From positions 806,001 through 870,000 of the forward strand of contig CP136956.1 in the NCBI GenBank assembly GCA_033105485.1: a stretch of 64,000 nucleotides of DNA. Reading direction: 5' to 3'. This document shows, in pieces, positions 39,370 through 63,000 of this stretch. The notes beneath the pieces are model-generated. The model worked only from the letters and a program-made list of their open reading frames with translations. It was not told the DNA's origin and did no database searches. The position numbers and the translations under genes were made by a program. The stretch's first letter is position 1. Each line of letters begins with the position of its first letter. Source of the DNA: LVI-A0039 sp033105485. Its GTDB lineage: Bacteria; Bacillota_I; Bacilli_A; UBA3375.

Positions 39370-39398
39370 ATTATACTATATAGAATGGGCCGTGTCAA
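39370..39398 (-). promoter_or_regulatory. Promoter of rRNA operon A
   Basis: TTGACA (39393-39398), 17 bases, TATAAT (39370-39375): full consensus. The motif ACACCCGA (39460-39467) lies 62 bases upstream of the -35, as in operon C. The rest of 39399-39570 shows no gene. Confidence 0.92.
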
Positions 39399-39571
39399 AT
39401 GAAATGTGCAAAAATCTAGGAAGTTATGCACAAAGCACCTCTTTCCCCTCTACAAGTCATCGGGTGTACAAAGGTTTGAATTGTATGTTGTGCACAGATA
39501 TATGCCAGTTTTTATTGTTTGCTTTGAATTTTGTGCCTATTTATTTCTTTAGTAAATCGATTTCTATATGT

Positions 39572-39577
39572 TATAAT
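39572..39577 (+). promoter_or_regulatory. Promoter -10 of rubrerythrin
   Basis: TGTTATAAT is an extended -10, with TTTAGT 18 bases upstream of TATAAT. It lies 28 bases before the ATG, leaving a short leader with AAGGAG. Confidence 0.65.
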
Positions 39578-39605
39578 ATAGTCATAAAAAATAAGGAGTT
39601 GGAAA

Positions 39606-40184
39606 ATGAATACACAAACATTTCAAAATTTAACTAATGCATTTATTGGGGAATCTCAAGCATTCCAAAGATATACAATGTATGCAAAAATCGCAAAAAA
39701 AGAAGGTTGGTCAAATATTGCTAGTATCTTTGAAGAAACTGCAATCAATGAGCAACACCACGCAAAGCAATTCTATAACTTACTATTAGATATTGTTGGA
39801 GAAGAAATGCCAGGAATGATGGAAGCTACTGCTTCTTATCCAATTGCTAGAAAATCTACTTACGACAACTTAATGTTCGCTGCTAACGGAGAGCATGAAG
39901 AAGTTATCGACTATGCTAAATTTGCTGAAATTGCATTAGAAGAAGGATTTAAAGATGCTGCAGCTAAATTTAAATTAATTGGGGCTATTGAACAACACCA
40001 CGGAGACCGTTACCAAAAAATTGCTGAATTGCTAAAAGTTGAACAATTCGGTAAAGATGAAGAACGTGTAGAGTGGAAATGTATGAAATGTGGACACATT
40101 CATACTGGTAAAGCAGCTCCTGCTGTATGTCCTGTATGTGATCACGCATGTGGATACTTTGAAAAGTACGAATTAAACGTATAA
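39606..40184 (+). CDS. rbr: Rubrerythrin
   Basis: 192 residues. An N-terminal four-helix diiron domain ('AFIGESQAFQRYTMYAKIAK', 'ETAINEQHHAKQFY', 'EIALEEGFKDAAAKF', 'AIEQHHGDRYQ') and a C-terminal rubredoxin domain with CMKCG and CPVCDHACG. It reduces hydrogen peroxide with electrons from NADH via rubredoxin-type carriers, in the cytoplasm. In the first helix pair the usual ExxH reads EQHH. It is the only plus-strand single gene within the rRNA array, on its own promoter and terminator. With nox it indicates an oxygen-tolerant anaerobe or microaerophile. Confidence 0.95.
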   Translation: MNTQTFQNLTNAFIGESQAFQRYTMYAKIAKKEGWSNIASIFEETAINEQHHAKQFYNLLLDIVGEEMPGMMEATASYPIARKSTYDNLMFAANGEHEEVIDYAKFAEIALEEGFKDAAAKFKLIGAIEQHHGDRYQKIAELLKVEQFGKDEERVEWKCMKCGHIHTGKAAPAVCPVCDHACGYFEKYELNV

Positions 40185-40188
40185 TAGT

Positions 40189-40221
40189 AGAAAACAACCA
40201 ACAATTAAGTTGGTTGTTTTT
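40189..40221. terminator. Terminator between rubrerythrin and the P-loop kinase gene
   Basis: AACAACCAAC pairs with GTTGGTTGTT over AATTAA, then seven T on the plus strand; the A-rich left side lets it serve the convergent minus gene less well. Confidence 0.88.
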
Positions 40222-40758
40222 TTATTCAAAAAATCCTTCAATTAGATGAGGGTTGTTACATATTGCTTTTACTTCACCCATATCCTCGATATGCAAGATA
40301 TTTACTAATGGATTTTGCATTTGTTCTTGTAGTATATAATCGGTAAGAATATTTCTTCTCTCAGGATAAGAACTAATCCAGTCAATCATACCTTGTTTAT
40401 CCGTTTCAATTAAGTTAGGATGCTCAGGACGAGATTTGCCCTTAAACTTATTATGGCGATTTTCAAAGTTAAATAAGGATTGTTCAACTGGAAGGTCAAT
40501 GAAAATTACAACATCTGGAACATTATATACTGCACCAATAGTTGATGTATAGTTGCCTTCAATAATCCATTTATTATTAACTGTAACGAATTTTGATATC
40601 TCGGTTCTCATTATATCTTTATCCTTTAAGACAAAATCACTATTAGGGATAAAAGCAATGCTGTCCATGTGTAGAACTGGTATACTAAAATGTTCACTTA
40701 ATTTCCTAGCGACAGTTGTTTTTCCGCTTCCACTATTTCCAATAATTCTAATTTTCAT
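40222..40758 (-). CDS. P-loop nucleoside kinase-like protein (FlaR / topology-modulation family)
   Basis: 178 residues. The Walker A motif GNSGSGKTT is at 7-15, 'LHMDSIAFIPN' is the typical substrate-site strand, 'KWIIEGNYTST' the lid-side motif and 'DVVIFIDLPVEQSLFNFENR' the Walker B strand. These are the marks of the small adenylate-kinase-like proteins annotated as DNA topology modulation protein FlaR; the real substrate of the family is not established to my knowledge. GGAGG stands 5 bases before the ATG. Confidence 0.8.
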   Translation of the reverse strand: MKIRIIGNSGSGKTTVARKLSEHFSIPVLHMDSIAFIPNSDFVLKDKDIMRTEISKFVTVNNKWIIEGNYTSTIGAVYNVPDVVIFIDLPVEQSLFNFENRHNKFKGKSRPEHPNLIETDKQGMIDWISSYPERRNILTDYILQEQMQNPLVNILHIEDMGEVKAICNNPHLIEGFFE

Positions 40759-40829
40759 ATTTCCTCCAATTTTCAGTTGATTACAAGTTTATCATATCCA
40801 AAACTATATTATCAAGAAAAAATATATAA

Positions 40830-40856
40830 AAAACCGTCCTCTAGACAGTTTCATTT
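40830..40856 (-). terminator. Terminator of the 40889 gene
   Basis: Minus-strand AAACTGTC and GACGGTTT pair (with G-U) over TAGAG, then TTTT. Confidence 0.7.
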
Positions 40857-40888
40857 GTTTAATTATTTCAGATAAGTAATGCTATATG

Positions 40889-41320
40889 TTATGATTTATC
40901 CAAGTCTAAAAATAACTTACCCATCAGTTTCATATACAACTCTTTATCAGTTTCGCGATATATATTATCATCATAAATTTTATTTGTTTGGTTGTTTGCA
41001 CGCTTTTTAAATTTAATTGCGTCAACACATGCAATACTTATTTTATAACACATAAACATTTTTCTAAGAAAGATGATTTCCTCTTCTCGAATCTTACGTT
41101 TATTATATGAGTTTTCATCATAATCACGGATTTGTCTAAAATATTTATCATTAACTTTTTCTAATTTATATAAATCTAATACTAAATCACAGTACTCAGA
41201 ATAATCGTTAATACATTGTTTTATCATTCGTTCACGTGATCCCTTATTCTCAACACATTCACGTAAAACTATTTCCTCAAATGCAGCTTGTTTAATCAAA
41301 TTACACCACTCCCATTTCAT
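40889..41320 (-). CDS. Helical hypothetical protein beside rRNA operon B
   Basis: 143 residues from the ATG at 41320 (MKWEWCNLIKQAAFEEIVLR). It is charged, predicted helical, with many Lys, Arg, Glu and Tyr and no membrane segment. I recognise no family. TGTTATAAT at 41334-41342 would start transcription near 41327, leaving almost no leader, and no Shine-Dalgarno is visible; an in-frame TTG at 41332 lies before that start. The gene begins 24 bases from the terminator of rRNA operon B and is followed by its own terminator. Confidence 0.6.
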   Translation of the reverse strand: MKWEWCNLIKQAAFEEIVLRECVENKGSRERMIKQCINDYSEYCDLVLDLYKLEKVNDKYFRQIRDYDENSYNKRKIREEEIIFLRKMFMCYKISIACVDAIKFKKRANNQTNKIYDDNIYRETDKELYMKLMGKLFLDLDKS

Positions 41321-41343
41321 ATTCAATAACAATATTATAACAT

Positions 41344-41374
41344 AAAAAAAAGGACCTACCGAAAGGTAGATCCT
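41344..41374 (-). terminator. Terminator of rRNA operon B
   Basis: Same stem as in operon A but with loop TTTC instead of TTTT, and eight T. Confidence 0.93.
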
Positions 41375-41381
41375 AAATTAA

Positions 41382-41487
<106 letters not shown>

Positions 41488-41526
41488 ATAAAATTGAGAC
41501 AACGCTCAAAACTAGATAAGTTAGAG

Positions 41527-44424
<2,898 letters not shown>

Positions 44425-44632
44425 TTTTTTATACTTTGGTTTACGAAAAAATTAATTTTCATATTATATAATGTTTGCAAATTAATTTAGAAATCATGAT
44501 TTACCCTTTGTATTTCGAAAAATATAAATTGATAGTATAAATACTATCGGAGATAATCATAATTAAATAAATTTAATTGCGACTCTAACTTATCCAGTTT
44601 TCAACGTTCTTCTTAATTTAAATTTGTTTCAA

Positions 44633-44709
<77 letters not shown>

Positions 44710-44714
44710 AAATT

Positions 44715-44790
44715 TGGTGGAGCCTATCGGGATCGAACCGACGACCTCCTACGTGCAAGGCAGGCGCTCTCCCAGCTGAGCTAAGGCCCC
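44715..44790 (-). tRNA. tRNA-Ala (TGC)
   Basis: 76 bases with encoded CCA. Acceptor GGGGCCT/AGGCTCC (G-T pair), TTCGATCC T-loop and anticodon TGC (44755-44757). It comes before tRNA-Ile, the reverse of the usual order. Confidence 0.97.
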
Positions 44791-44965
44791 AAATTTGTAG
44801 TTTTGTTTATTTTATTGTGAGAGAACAACTCTCAAAACTAAATAGATAGGAATTAATACAACCACTTTGTGTTTGGTGTAATTTTTATAAGTATTCTTCT
44901 TAGTAAGTCTTGAGCCGACTTTACTTGGCTTTAAATGTTTATAGATGTTATCATCATCATTCCCT

Positions 44966-46515
<1,550 letters not shown>

Positions 46516-46658
46516 TTGTATTCTGTCTCAAATTGTTGTTTTTATAAAACATACATGTTAATGTAATTTAATTTGTTATCTGTCAATTCCTTGACAGGGT
46601 TCCTATCTATTTAGTTTTCAAAGTTCTTCATTTACTTCTGTCCTTTTCGACAATATTA

Positions 46659-46687
46659 ATTGTACTATATCGGCACGCATTTGTCAA
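46659..46687 (-). promoter_or_regulatory. Promoter of rRNA operon B
   Basis: TTGACA (46682-46687), 17 bases, TACAAT (46659-46664): one base short of the -10 consensus of the other operons. The IS30 copy begins 29 bases upstream of the -35, so the ACACCCGA motif is missing. Confidence 0.9.
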
Positions 46688-46756
46688 GAGAAATATTAAA
46701 TTAAAGTTAGGGGGCTGTTAAGTATGAAGTGCGACAAAACTCAAGATTATTGAAAT

Positions 46757-46785
46757 TTGTGTCAATATAGAAAAATAGCTATAAT
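46757..46785 (+). promoter_or_regulatory. Transposase promoter
   Basis: TTGTGT (46757-46762), 17 bases, TATAAT (46780-46785). Downstream TATAGCTATC (46816-46825) and GATAGCTATA (46843-46852) form a hairpin just before the ribosome-binding site, which may hold down translation. Confidence 0.7.
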
Positions 46786-46868
46786 ATTCTTGTCAACTTG
46801 GCGGTAGACGAACACTATAGCTATCTACATCTAGATATAAGTGATAGCTATAAAATATGGAGAAATTT

Positions 46869-47837
46869 ATGAATTATAAACAACTATCACTAGAACAACG
46901 TAATCAAATACAATACTATTTATCAATAAAATTATCTCATAGGAAAATCGCTTCTTTACTTGAAGTCAGTAATTCCACTATATCACGAGAAGTAAGAAGA
47001 AACTCAACTACACAACGTAGACCTTCTGATGAGAAATATATAACCAAATATGATGCCGTTGCTGCACAAAATAAATATATATCTAGACGTGCTAAGAATC
47101 ATCTTAAAGCCACTACTGAGTTCTTAAATATTATCAAGAAAGAGCTGAAGGGTTTTAACTCTATAACTACAATCGTTGGCAAGTGGAGAGTTTATCGAAA
47201 GAACTTCCCAAGTGCAGTAACTATTTACACATGGGTTAAGCAGGGTTATTTAATTTTAAAGAAAGCATATAAAGATGCATTTAAACTGAAACAAACACAC
47301 CATGCCGGAAAATCAACTTCAAAAGAATGTGAAAAAAATACTAAATCAATACATCAAAGGCCACTTGTAATAAGTAGTCGTCAAAAGTTTGGACATTGGG
47401 AACTTGATTTAATTGAGTCTTCGGGTGAAGGGGGTTATATCATTTCACTTATTGAACGTGTATCTAGATTCACCTTAACTAAATACATTGATAATAAAAC
47501 CATAAAAAATGTTAATAAATTTATTAGAAAAGTGATGAAGAAATACGTTATTAATTCAATTACAACAGATAATGGAAAAGAGTTTTTACAAACACACAAA
47601 TTGAAGTCTACTACTAATCCTTTAGAAATCTATTACTGTGATCCAGGTGCGCCTTACCAAAAAGCTCAGGTTGAATGGTTCAATAAACAGATGCGTCGAT
47701 TTATAAAAAAGAAGTCATTGATTAATAATAAGTCAATACGTAAGATTAAATATTATACGAGTATCATTAATAATAAATATTTGAAAGTTCTTAACTATCA
47801 TTCACCAATAGAACTTGAGCATTATATAAAAAAATAG
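46869..47837 (+). CDS. IS30 family transposase
   Basis: 322 residues from the ATG at 46869, which has GGAG 6 bases upstream; an ATG four codons earlier overlaps that site. The N-terminal HTH is 'SHRKIASLLEVSNSTISREVRRN'-like in the first 40 residues. The DDE catalytic core has Asp in 'HWELDLIES', Asp in 'TTDNGKEF' and Glu in 'QVEWFNKQMRR'. The end LNYHSPIELEHYIKK is the same as in the remnant at 26.9 kb. No stop or frameshift is seen, so the copy may be active. Confidence 0.93.
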   Translation: MNYKQLSLEQRNQIQYYLSIKLSHRKIASLLEVSNSTISREVRRNSTTQRRPSDEKYITKYDAVAAQNKYISRRAKNHLKATTEFLNIIKKELKGFNSITTIVGKWRVYRKNFPSAVTIYTWVKQGYLILKKAYKDAFKLKQTHHAGKSTSKECEKNTKSIHQRPLVISSRQKFGHWELDLIESSGEGGYIISLIERVSRFTLTKYIDNKTIKNVNKFIRKVMKKYVINSITTDNGKEFLQTHKLKSTTNPLEIYYCDPGAPYQKAQVEWFNKQMRRFIKKKSLINNKSIRKIKYYTSIINNKYLKVLNYHSPIELEHYIKK

Positions 47838-47916
47838 ACCAGATAATCCAGTCTATTGTTATACTATATTTAACTAACACTTATAAACTAAAGTGTTGCA
47901 CTTCTAATTTAACAAT

Positions 47917-48125
47917 TCACTCTTTATAACCGTGGTAAAAATCTGAAGCCTGTCGATTTGGAAAGTAGTTCTCTTCTTTATCCTCTAAATCAATTAACCT
48001 CGGTGAAGTATGACTATCATTTGTTAAGACATCAGCGATACTTTCTCCCTTACCATCAATATCAAATCCACCTTCAAATTGGTTGGCTGCTGTAGTACCT
48101 CCCCATAAAAATCATCTCTATTCAT
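47917..48125 (-). pseudogene. 6-phospho-beta-glucosidase (GH1), 5' fragment cut by the IS
   Basis: From an ATG at 48125 the minus strand reads MNRDDF, then after a one-base loss in a T-run the frame WGGTTAANQFEGG, 'DIDGKGESIADVLTN', 'SHTSPRLIDL', 'YFPNRQASDFYHGYKE' follows. This is the N-terminus of GH1 6-phospho-beta-glucosidases (DFLWGG, then YPNxxAxDFYHRYKEDI). It stops at the right end of the IS; the remaining 400 or so codons are absent from the window. So the gene was frameshifted and truncated, and the IS is adjacent to the break. Confidence 0.8.
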
Positions 48126-48217
48126 CATATTGTCACTCTTCTGTAATCATTTTCTTAATCAGGTCTTAACATAAAAAAGTGAAAAAAATGGCCAACACTC
48201 TGTACATTTGTATATTA

Positions 48218-49030
48218 TTAATAATCATTTATTAAATGATTATAACCGTGGATAAATCCATCTTCATCAATTTAGCTCGTAATGTGCTTAGCTACTTGCT
48301 TTAATTCACGTGAGCCATTTTCCATAGCATATGATACATCCGCAAGTTCAAACATTTCAATATCATTATTCCCATCACCAAATGCTGCAATAAATCGGTT
48401 CTCATCATCTAAATAATTAAGGATTCCCTTAGCTTTATTAACCTCAGATGATACAATTTCAATATGTCCTCCAATTGAACAAAATGAATTTACATCAAAT
48501 ATTTCTTTTACATCTTCCACAATTTGTGCGTAATCATTAAAAGATGTTGCCTCTATTTTAAATACATTTTCGTTAATTGCATCTAAAAATTGATCAATAT
48601 TATCAAACTCATTTTCAACATTACTTAAATATATATATGATCAAAATCAGATTGAATAAATTCACCTTTAAATTCAATTACCATCTGTTTAGCAAGCTGT
48701 TCAATGTCCCCAACAAAAACTCGGTGTCTTTTATCTTTTGTTGAAATTGTAATTTGTTCTGTTTTACCTTCTAAGAAATTTACAATCGGTTTAATTAATT
48801 CCCGATTTAAATGATGTTCTGCAATTGCGGTATTATCTTTAATTATCTCAGCGCCATTAGATGCAACACAGTCTCCTATAAAACCAAATTTACTGACTTC
48901 ATGTGAAGGGCGTCCTGTGTATATTAAAAAGTCATGTACATCACGCTTTAATATTTCAGCTACCTTTGGACTAATAGTATTTCCGATATTTAATATTGTT
49001 CCATCGAAATCTATACAAATAAGTTTTCAT
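48218..49030 (-). pseudogene. Cof-type HAD-superfamily hydrolase, inactivated
   Basis: The frame can be followed for about 270 codons: an IDFDGT motif I (near 49000), 'IYTGRPSHEV' motif II, 'VASNGAEII', and 'FGDGNNDIEMFELADVSYAM' motif IV. Three lesions break it: one extra A in codon 2-3 (ATGAAAACTT), an AT-dinucleotide slip in the (AT)n tract near 48640 that leads to a stop, and a nonsense TAA at 48272-48274 in 'HITS-stop-IDEDGFIHGYNHL'. The last part, 48272-48520, still reads as an 82-codon frame. Such enzymes dephosphorylate sugar phosphates and cofactors. It is next to the dead bgl fragment, so a sugar locus has decayed here. Confidence 0.85.
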
Positions 49031-49104
49031 TGTCCTCCTATCTTACTGAGAGTTTAACACGGATAGGATTTAAATGATGTTCATTATATCGAACAATTGA
49101 ACAT

Positions 49105-49135
49105 AAAAAAAAGGACCTACCAAAAGGTAGATCCT
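49105..49135 (-). terminator. Terminator of rRNA operon C
   Basis: Same stem and TTTT loop as operon A, with eight T. Confidence 0.93.
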
Positions 49136-49142
49136 AAATTAA

Positions 49143-49248
<106 letters not shown>

Positions 49249-49287
49249 ATAAAATTGAGACAACGCTCAAAACTAGATAAGTTAGAG

Positions 49288-52185
<2,898 letters not shown>

Positions 52186-52529
52186 TTTTTTATACTTTGG
52201 TTTACGAAAAAATTAATTTTCATATTATATAATGTTTGCAAATTAATTTAGAAATCATGATTTACCCTTTGTATTTCGAAAAATATAAATTGATAGTATA
52301 AATACTATCGGAGATAATCATAATTAAATAAATTTAATTGCGACTCTAACTTATCCAGTTTTCAACGTTCTTCTTAATGTCGAGAGTAACAACTCTCAAA
52401 ACTAAATAGATAGGAATTAATACAACCACTTTGTGTTTGTTGTAATTTTTATAAGTATTCTTCTTAGTAAGTCTTGAGCCGACTTTACTTGGCTTTAAAT
52501 GTTTATAGATGTTATCATCATCATTCCCT
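52186..52529 (-). other. 16S-23S spacer, operon C, without tRNA
   Basis: Same as in operon A apart from GTTTGTTG for GTTTGGTG near 52440. Both processing arms are kept. Confidence 0.85.
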
Positions 52530-54079
<1,550 letters not shown>

Positions 54080-54220
54080 TTGTATTCTGTCTCAAATTGT
54101 TGTTTTTATAAAACATACATGTTAATGTAATTTGATTTGTTATCTGTCAATTCCTTGACAGGGTTCCTATCTATTTAGTTTTCAAAGTTCTTCTTTTTCA
54201 CTTCATCTTTCGACTCAATA

Positions 54221-54249
54221 ATTATACTATATATAGATGGCGTTGTCAA
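54221..54249 (-). promoter_or_regulatory. Promoter of rRNA operon C
   Basis: TTGACA (54244-54249), 17 bases, TATAAT (54221-54226). Identity with operon D runs on to about 54265, then stops. ACACCCGA is at 54311-54318, 62 bases from the -35. Confidence 0.93.
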
Positions 54250-54343
54250 ACGTTTTGTTTAAAATTTAATTGACCATTTAAAAAAAGACTATTTATATCG
54301 CACAATGCTGTCGGGTGTCTTAAAAATAACGAAGCATTATATG

Positions 54344-54386
54344 CCAAAAAAAAGGAACCATGGCAATCACCAAAGTTCCCTTTTTC
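54344..54386 (-). terminator. Terminator of the small membrane protein gene
   Basis: GGAACTTTGG and CCATGGTTCC pair imperfectly over a 6-base loop, then eight T. Confidence 0.85.
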
Positions 54387-54389
54387 ATA

Positions 54390-54650
54390 TTAATCTTCAA
54401 ATTCTAGTGTTTGTTCTTGAGTTACTTTTTCACTCTTAGTAACTAACATACCAATTAAACCTACAACTAATAATAGATCCTGAATACCGGTAAAAATTGC
54501 CCAGAATGATCCAAATAAAAATGGATTAAACAGGTAATGAAGCATTGCAATAAAGCCATAATCAAATAAGGTTTCTACTCCTCCACTTACACCAGTGTAC
54601 AGAAGCATTAAAGCTCCAATTGATGCTAACAACTTAAAAATAATATTCAT
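54390..54650 (-). CDS. Small membrane protein between rRNA operons C and D
   Basis: 86 residues with two or three hydrophobic segments (about 5-22, 32-50 and 55-70) and an acidic tail ending EFED. GGGAGG lies 9 bases before the ATG, and TGGTATAAT upstream is an extended -10. It is followed by its own terminator, so it is expressed apart from the rRNA. No family recognised. Confidence 0.7.
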   Translation of the reverse strand: MNIIFKLLASIGALMLLYTGVSGGVETLFDYGFIAMLHYLFNPFLFGSFWAIFTGIQDLLLVVGLIGMLVTKSEKVTQEQTLEFED

Positions 54651-54733
54651 AATAATACGCCTCCCTTTTCATATCCATTATACCACTTTCCGGCACACTG
54701 ATGTGCGACTTATGAGTTCGGTGGACATTTACA

Positions 54734-54765
54734 TAAAAAAAAGGACCTACCAAAAGGTAGATCCT
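54734..54765 (-). terminator. Terminator of rRNA operon D
   Basis: Same stem and loop as operon C, with eight T. Confidence 0.93.
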
Positions 54766-54772
54766 AAATTAA

Positions 54773-54878
<106 letters not shown>

Positions 54879-54917
54879 ATAAAATTGAGACAACGCTCAA
54901 AACTAGATAAGTTAGAG

Positions 54918-57815
<2,898 letters not shown>

Positions 57816-58159
57816 TTTTTTATACTTTGGTTTACGAAAAAATTAATTTTCATATTATATAATGTTTGCAAATTAATTTAGAAATCATGATTTACCCTTT
57901 GTATTTCGAAAAATATAAATTGATAGTATAAATACTATCGGAGATAATCATAATTAAATAAATTTAATTGCGACTCTAACTTATCCAGTTTTCAACGTTC
58001 TTCTTAATGTCGAGAGTAACAACTCTCAAAACTAAATAGATAGGAATTAATACAACCACTTTGTGTTTGGTGTAATTTTTATAAGTATTCTTCTTAGTAA
58101 GTCTTGAGCCGACTTTACTTGGCTTTAAATGTTTATAGATGTTATCATCATCATTCCCT
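57816..58159 (-). other. 16S-23S spacer, operon D, without tRNA
   Basis: Same as in operon A, with both processing arms. Confidence 0.85.
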
Positions 58160-59709
<1,550 letters not shown>

Positions 59710-59850
59710 TTGTATTCTGTCTCAAATTGTTGTTTTTATAAAACATACATGTTAATGTAATTTGATTTGTTATCTGTCAATTCCTTGACAGGGTTCCTAT
59801 CTATTTAGTTTTCAAAGTTCTTCTTTTTCACTTCATCTTTCGACTCAATA

Positions 59851-59879
59851 ATTATACTATATATAGATGGCGTTGTCAA
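59851..59879 (-). promoter_or_regulatory. Promoter of rRNA operon D
   Basis: TTGACA (59874-59879), 17 bases, TATAAT (59851-59856). ACACCCGA is at 59929-59936, 50 bases from the -35, 12 fewer than in A and C. Confidence 0.93.
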
Positions 59880-59983
59880 ACGTTTTGTTTAAAATTTTCT
59901 ATACAAGCCCATATGGATAACGTAGGTGTCGGGTGTGCTAAAAACATTCGACAATTCACAATAAAAATGTGCCAGTTAAATAC

Positions 59984-60013
59984 AAAAAAGTAGAAACCGA
60001 AGTTTCTACTTTT
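59984..60013 (-). terminator. Terminator of the DUF11 surface protein gene
   Basis: AGTAGAAAC and GTTTCTACT pair over a TTCG loop, then TTTTTT. Confidence 0.92.
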
Positions 60014-60021
60014 CTAATATA

Positions 60022-63000
60022 TTACGCAATTCTTTTCTTCAATACTGTTGCCACTCCTAAGATTAAGATCATGTCAATTAAGATTAACATTCCTTTTGCA
60101 CCTGTTTGACCAAGTGTCATATCTTTGTAGTCCGGATCTTCATCTTTAGATCCAACTTCAACAATAGCATCATCTTTATCATCTTTACCTTCTGGTTCAA
60201 CTGGGTCTACAGTCGATGGATCAAACCCATCATCTGTTGCCACATTTAATAATGTTGCTCTATCTGGATCCGAAGTTAATGTTAAGCTATATGAAATATA
60301 TACTTTAGAATTTGCTGGTACTTCATCTAAACTAAATGTTCCTTTAGTGATGTTACCGCTTCCGTTCGCTCCTTTAACTTCGATATCACCATTATACTTA
60401 ACAAAGTCTGGTGTATTTTCAAGTAAACTATCACGAACTGGTACATCGTAAGCTGAGTTAACTGTATCATTTGATACTACTAATTGATATTCAATAACAT
60501 CGCCTGGATAATAAATATCTTCTGTTGACATTACATTTTTCTCAATTGTTGTATCTCCTTCAATTGGTTCAACTACTTCTGCACAATCCTTTGGAGATTC
60601 AGCACATACCTCTGGATCAATTACATTTGGATCTTGACCATTGTCTGTTGCGATGTTGTCAATTGTTTCAACATCTGTTGGTAATTCATTAACTTTTAAT
60701 ACATAAGTAATAGTAACTTCAGAGTTTGCATCTACTTTGTCTAATGTTAGTGTTCCTTTTTGAATATCTCCACTATAGCTATTTGGTGTATCAATTTCAA
60801 TTGATTGAACACTTAACCAAGATGGTGTATTTTCAAGTAAACTATCTCTAACTTCAACATCGTACGCGTCTTTATCTTTGTTATTACTAATTGTTAACTG
60901 GTAAGTTAATTCTTCACCTAGTTCTGCTAACTGATTATTCTCAATGCTTTCATCAGTTTTTGCTTTTTCAATTACTGTTTCTGGGTTTGTTGGGATAACA
61001 TCTGTTGCACAATCTTCACTTGTTCCATCTGGAGCACAAACTTCAGGATCAACAGTTGTTGGGTCTTGCCCATTATCTGTTGCAATATTTTCAATTTCAG
61101 TTAAATCACTAGGTACGTCTCCAACTAATAATGTATAAGTAATTGTTACACTGCTGTTTGCAGGTAAGTTTGGAATTACAAAGTCATCAGTTGTTAAACT
61201 TCCTGTTGTTGCTACAGTATCTGGAGTAACTACAATATCACCTACTAGTGTTAAGTAATCTGGTAAGTTAGCTAAGATACTATCTTTAACTTCTACATCA
61301 ATTGCGTCAGCATCAGTTGGGTTAGTAACTACGATAGTATATGTAAGTTCTTCACCTTGTTGTGCTTGGTTATCTACAGCAAGACTTTCGTCTGTAATTT
61401 CTTTTGTAATTGTTGTATCTGGATCAACTGGAATTACTACTTCACTACAGTCGCCTTCATCCTCACAGATTTCAGGTTCTACAATTGAAGGGTCTTGTCC
61501 GTTGTCTGTTACGATATTTGCAATATCAATTACTCCACTTTCTGGAACATCATTTAATGTTAATCCATAAGTAATAGTAATTACACTACCAGCTGCAATT
61601 TGATTAATTACAATTCCGTCTGCAGTTGTTAAGTCACCTGTATAATCAGTATCTAATACAAGCTCTCCATCTTCACCTGTAACTACAATCGGAGTAGTTA
61701 ATTCCATGTAGTCAGGTAGATCAGCAAGTAAACTATCGATTACTTGAACGTCAGTTGCATCTACAACACTTGGTTTCTCAATTGTAATTGAGTATAATAC
61801 TTCTTCACCTTCTTGAACTAAGTTATCTTCTCCTGCATCTGCAGTTTTAGTAACAATAGTTTCTGGGTGAACTGGTACTACAACTTCACTACAATCTTCA
61901 TCAATTTCACAGCTTCCATCTGGGTCAACATCAGGATCAACATCAGGATCAACAATTGTTGGATCTTGTCCATTATCTGTTGCTAAGTTACCAATTTCTG
62001 ATACATCATTAGGAATAATTCCAAATGTAACACTATAAGTAATTGTTACTGTAGCACCAGCAGCAATTTCGCTAATTACAAGGTCTTTAGTTGATAAATC
62101 TCCCGTAAAGTCAGTATCTAAAGTAAGTTCTGTACCATCAATCACAAGCTTCATATCATCATTATATGTAGCATAAGCTGGTAAGTTCTCTAACATGCTA
62201 TCACGTACTGCTACATCATATGCACTATTGCTACCTGGGTTTGTTACATCTATACTATAACTAATTGTTTCGTTGTTTTCAATAATTCCAGTTTCTTCAC
62301 CATCTTCACTAGCAATTGTTTTCTTAATTGTTGTCTCGGGTTCAACTGGAATGATCGCAATCCCACAATCTTCTTCATTGATACAAACTTCTGGGTTCTC
62401 TGGATCAACTATACTTGGATCAAGAGGATCTACACCATTATCTGTAACAATATTTAAAATTTGATCAATATCATTAGGAATTTCTTCAACGATCACTTTT
62501 ACTGTAATTGTTGCACTACTTCCTGCTGGTAATTCATCAATTGTAATTCCAGAATCAGTTAAGCTACCAGTAGTAGTTAGGGTATCTGGAGTTACTTCTT
62601 CGCTTACAAATGTAATATATGTTGGTAAGTTTTCTAATAAACTATCGCGAACTACTACATCTTGTGCTGCTACAACCGTATTAGGGTTAGTAACCGTAAT
62701 TGTATATGTTAACTCTTCACCAGTTTGAACAATTCCATCATCAGTATCTTCTACTTTTTTCTCAATTGTAGTTTCTGGATCAACTGGCGTTTCTGTACTA
62801 TCACAGTTTGTTGTGTCTAACGCACATTCTTCTGGTGTTAAAGTTTCTGGATCTGTACCATTATCTGTTGCAATATTAATAATGCTTGCAACGTCTGTAC
62901 CAATTTCATCTACTGTAATTGTATATGTGATTTCAGCATAGTTACCAGCTGGAATACTGTTAATTAAGTAACTTCCGTCTGTTAAACTACCAGTTGCACT

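Larger units (their letters stand above)
46716..47914 (+). mobile_element. IS30-family insertion sequence, complete
   Basis: 1199 bases between terminal inverted repeats TGTTAAGTATGAAGTGC and its imperfect mirror at the right end (TGTTAAATTAGAAGTGC on the minus strand; 17 of 21 with the inner ACA). It carries one transposase. I cannot see a clear target duplication: the left flank is the rRNA promoter region and the right flank is a cut bgl gene. Confidence 0.9.

Noticed and set aside
47923..48252. TATAACCGTGG found twice, in the bgl fragment and past the HAD frame, as a possible target duplication
   Set aside because: Both copies are explained by coding sequence (DFYHGYK and GFIHGYN); the similarity is chance and the flanks do not match.
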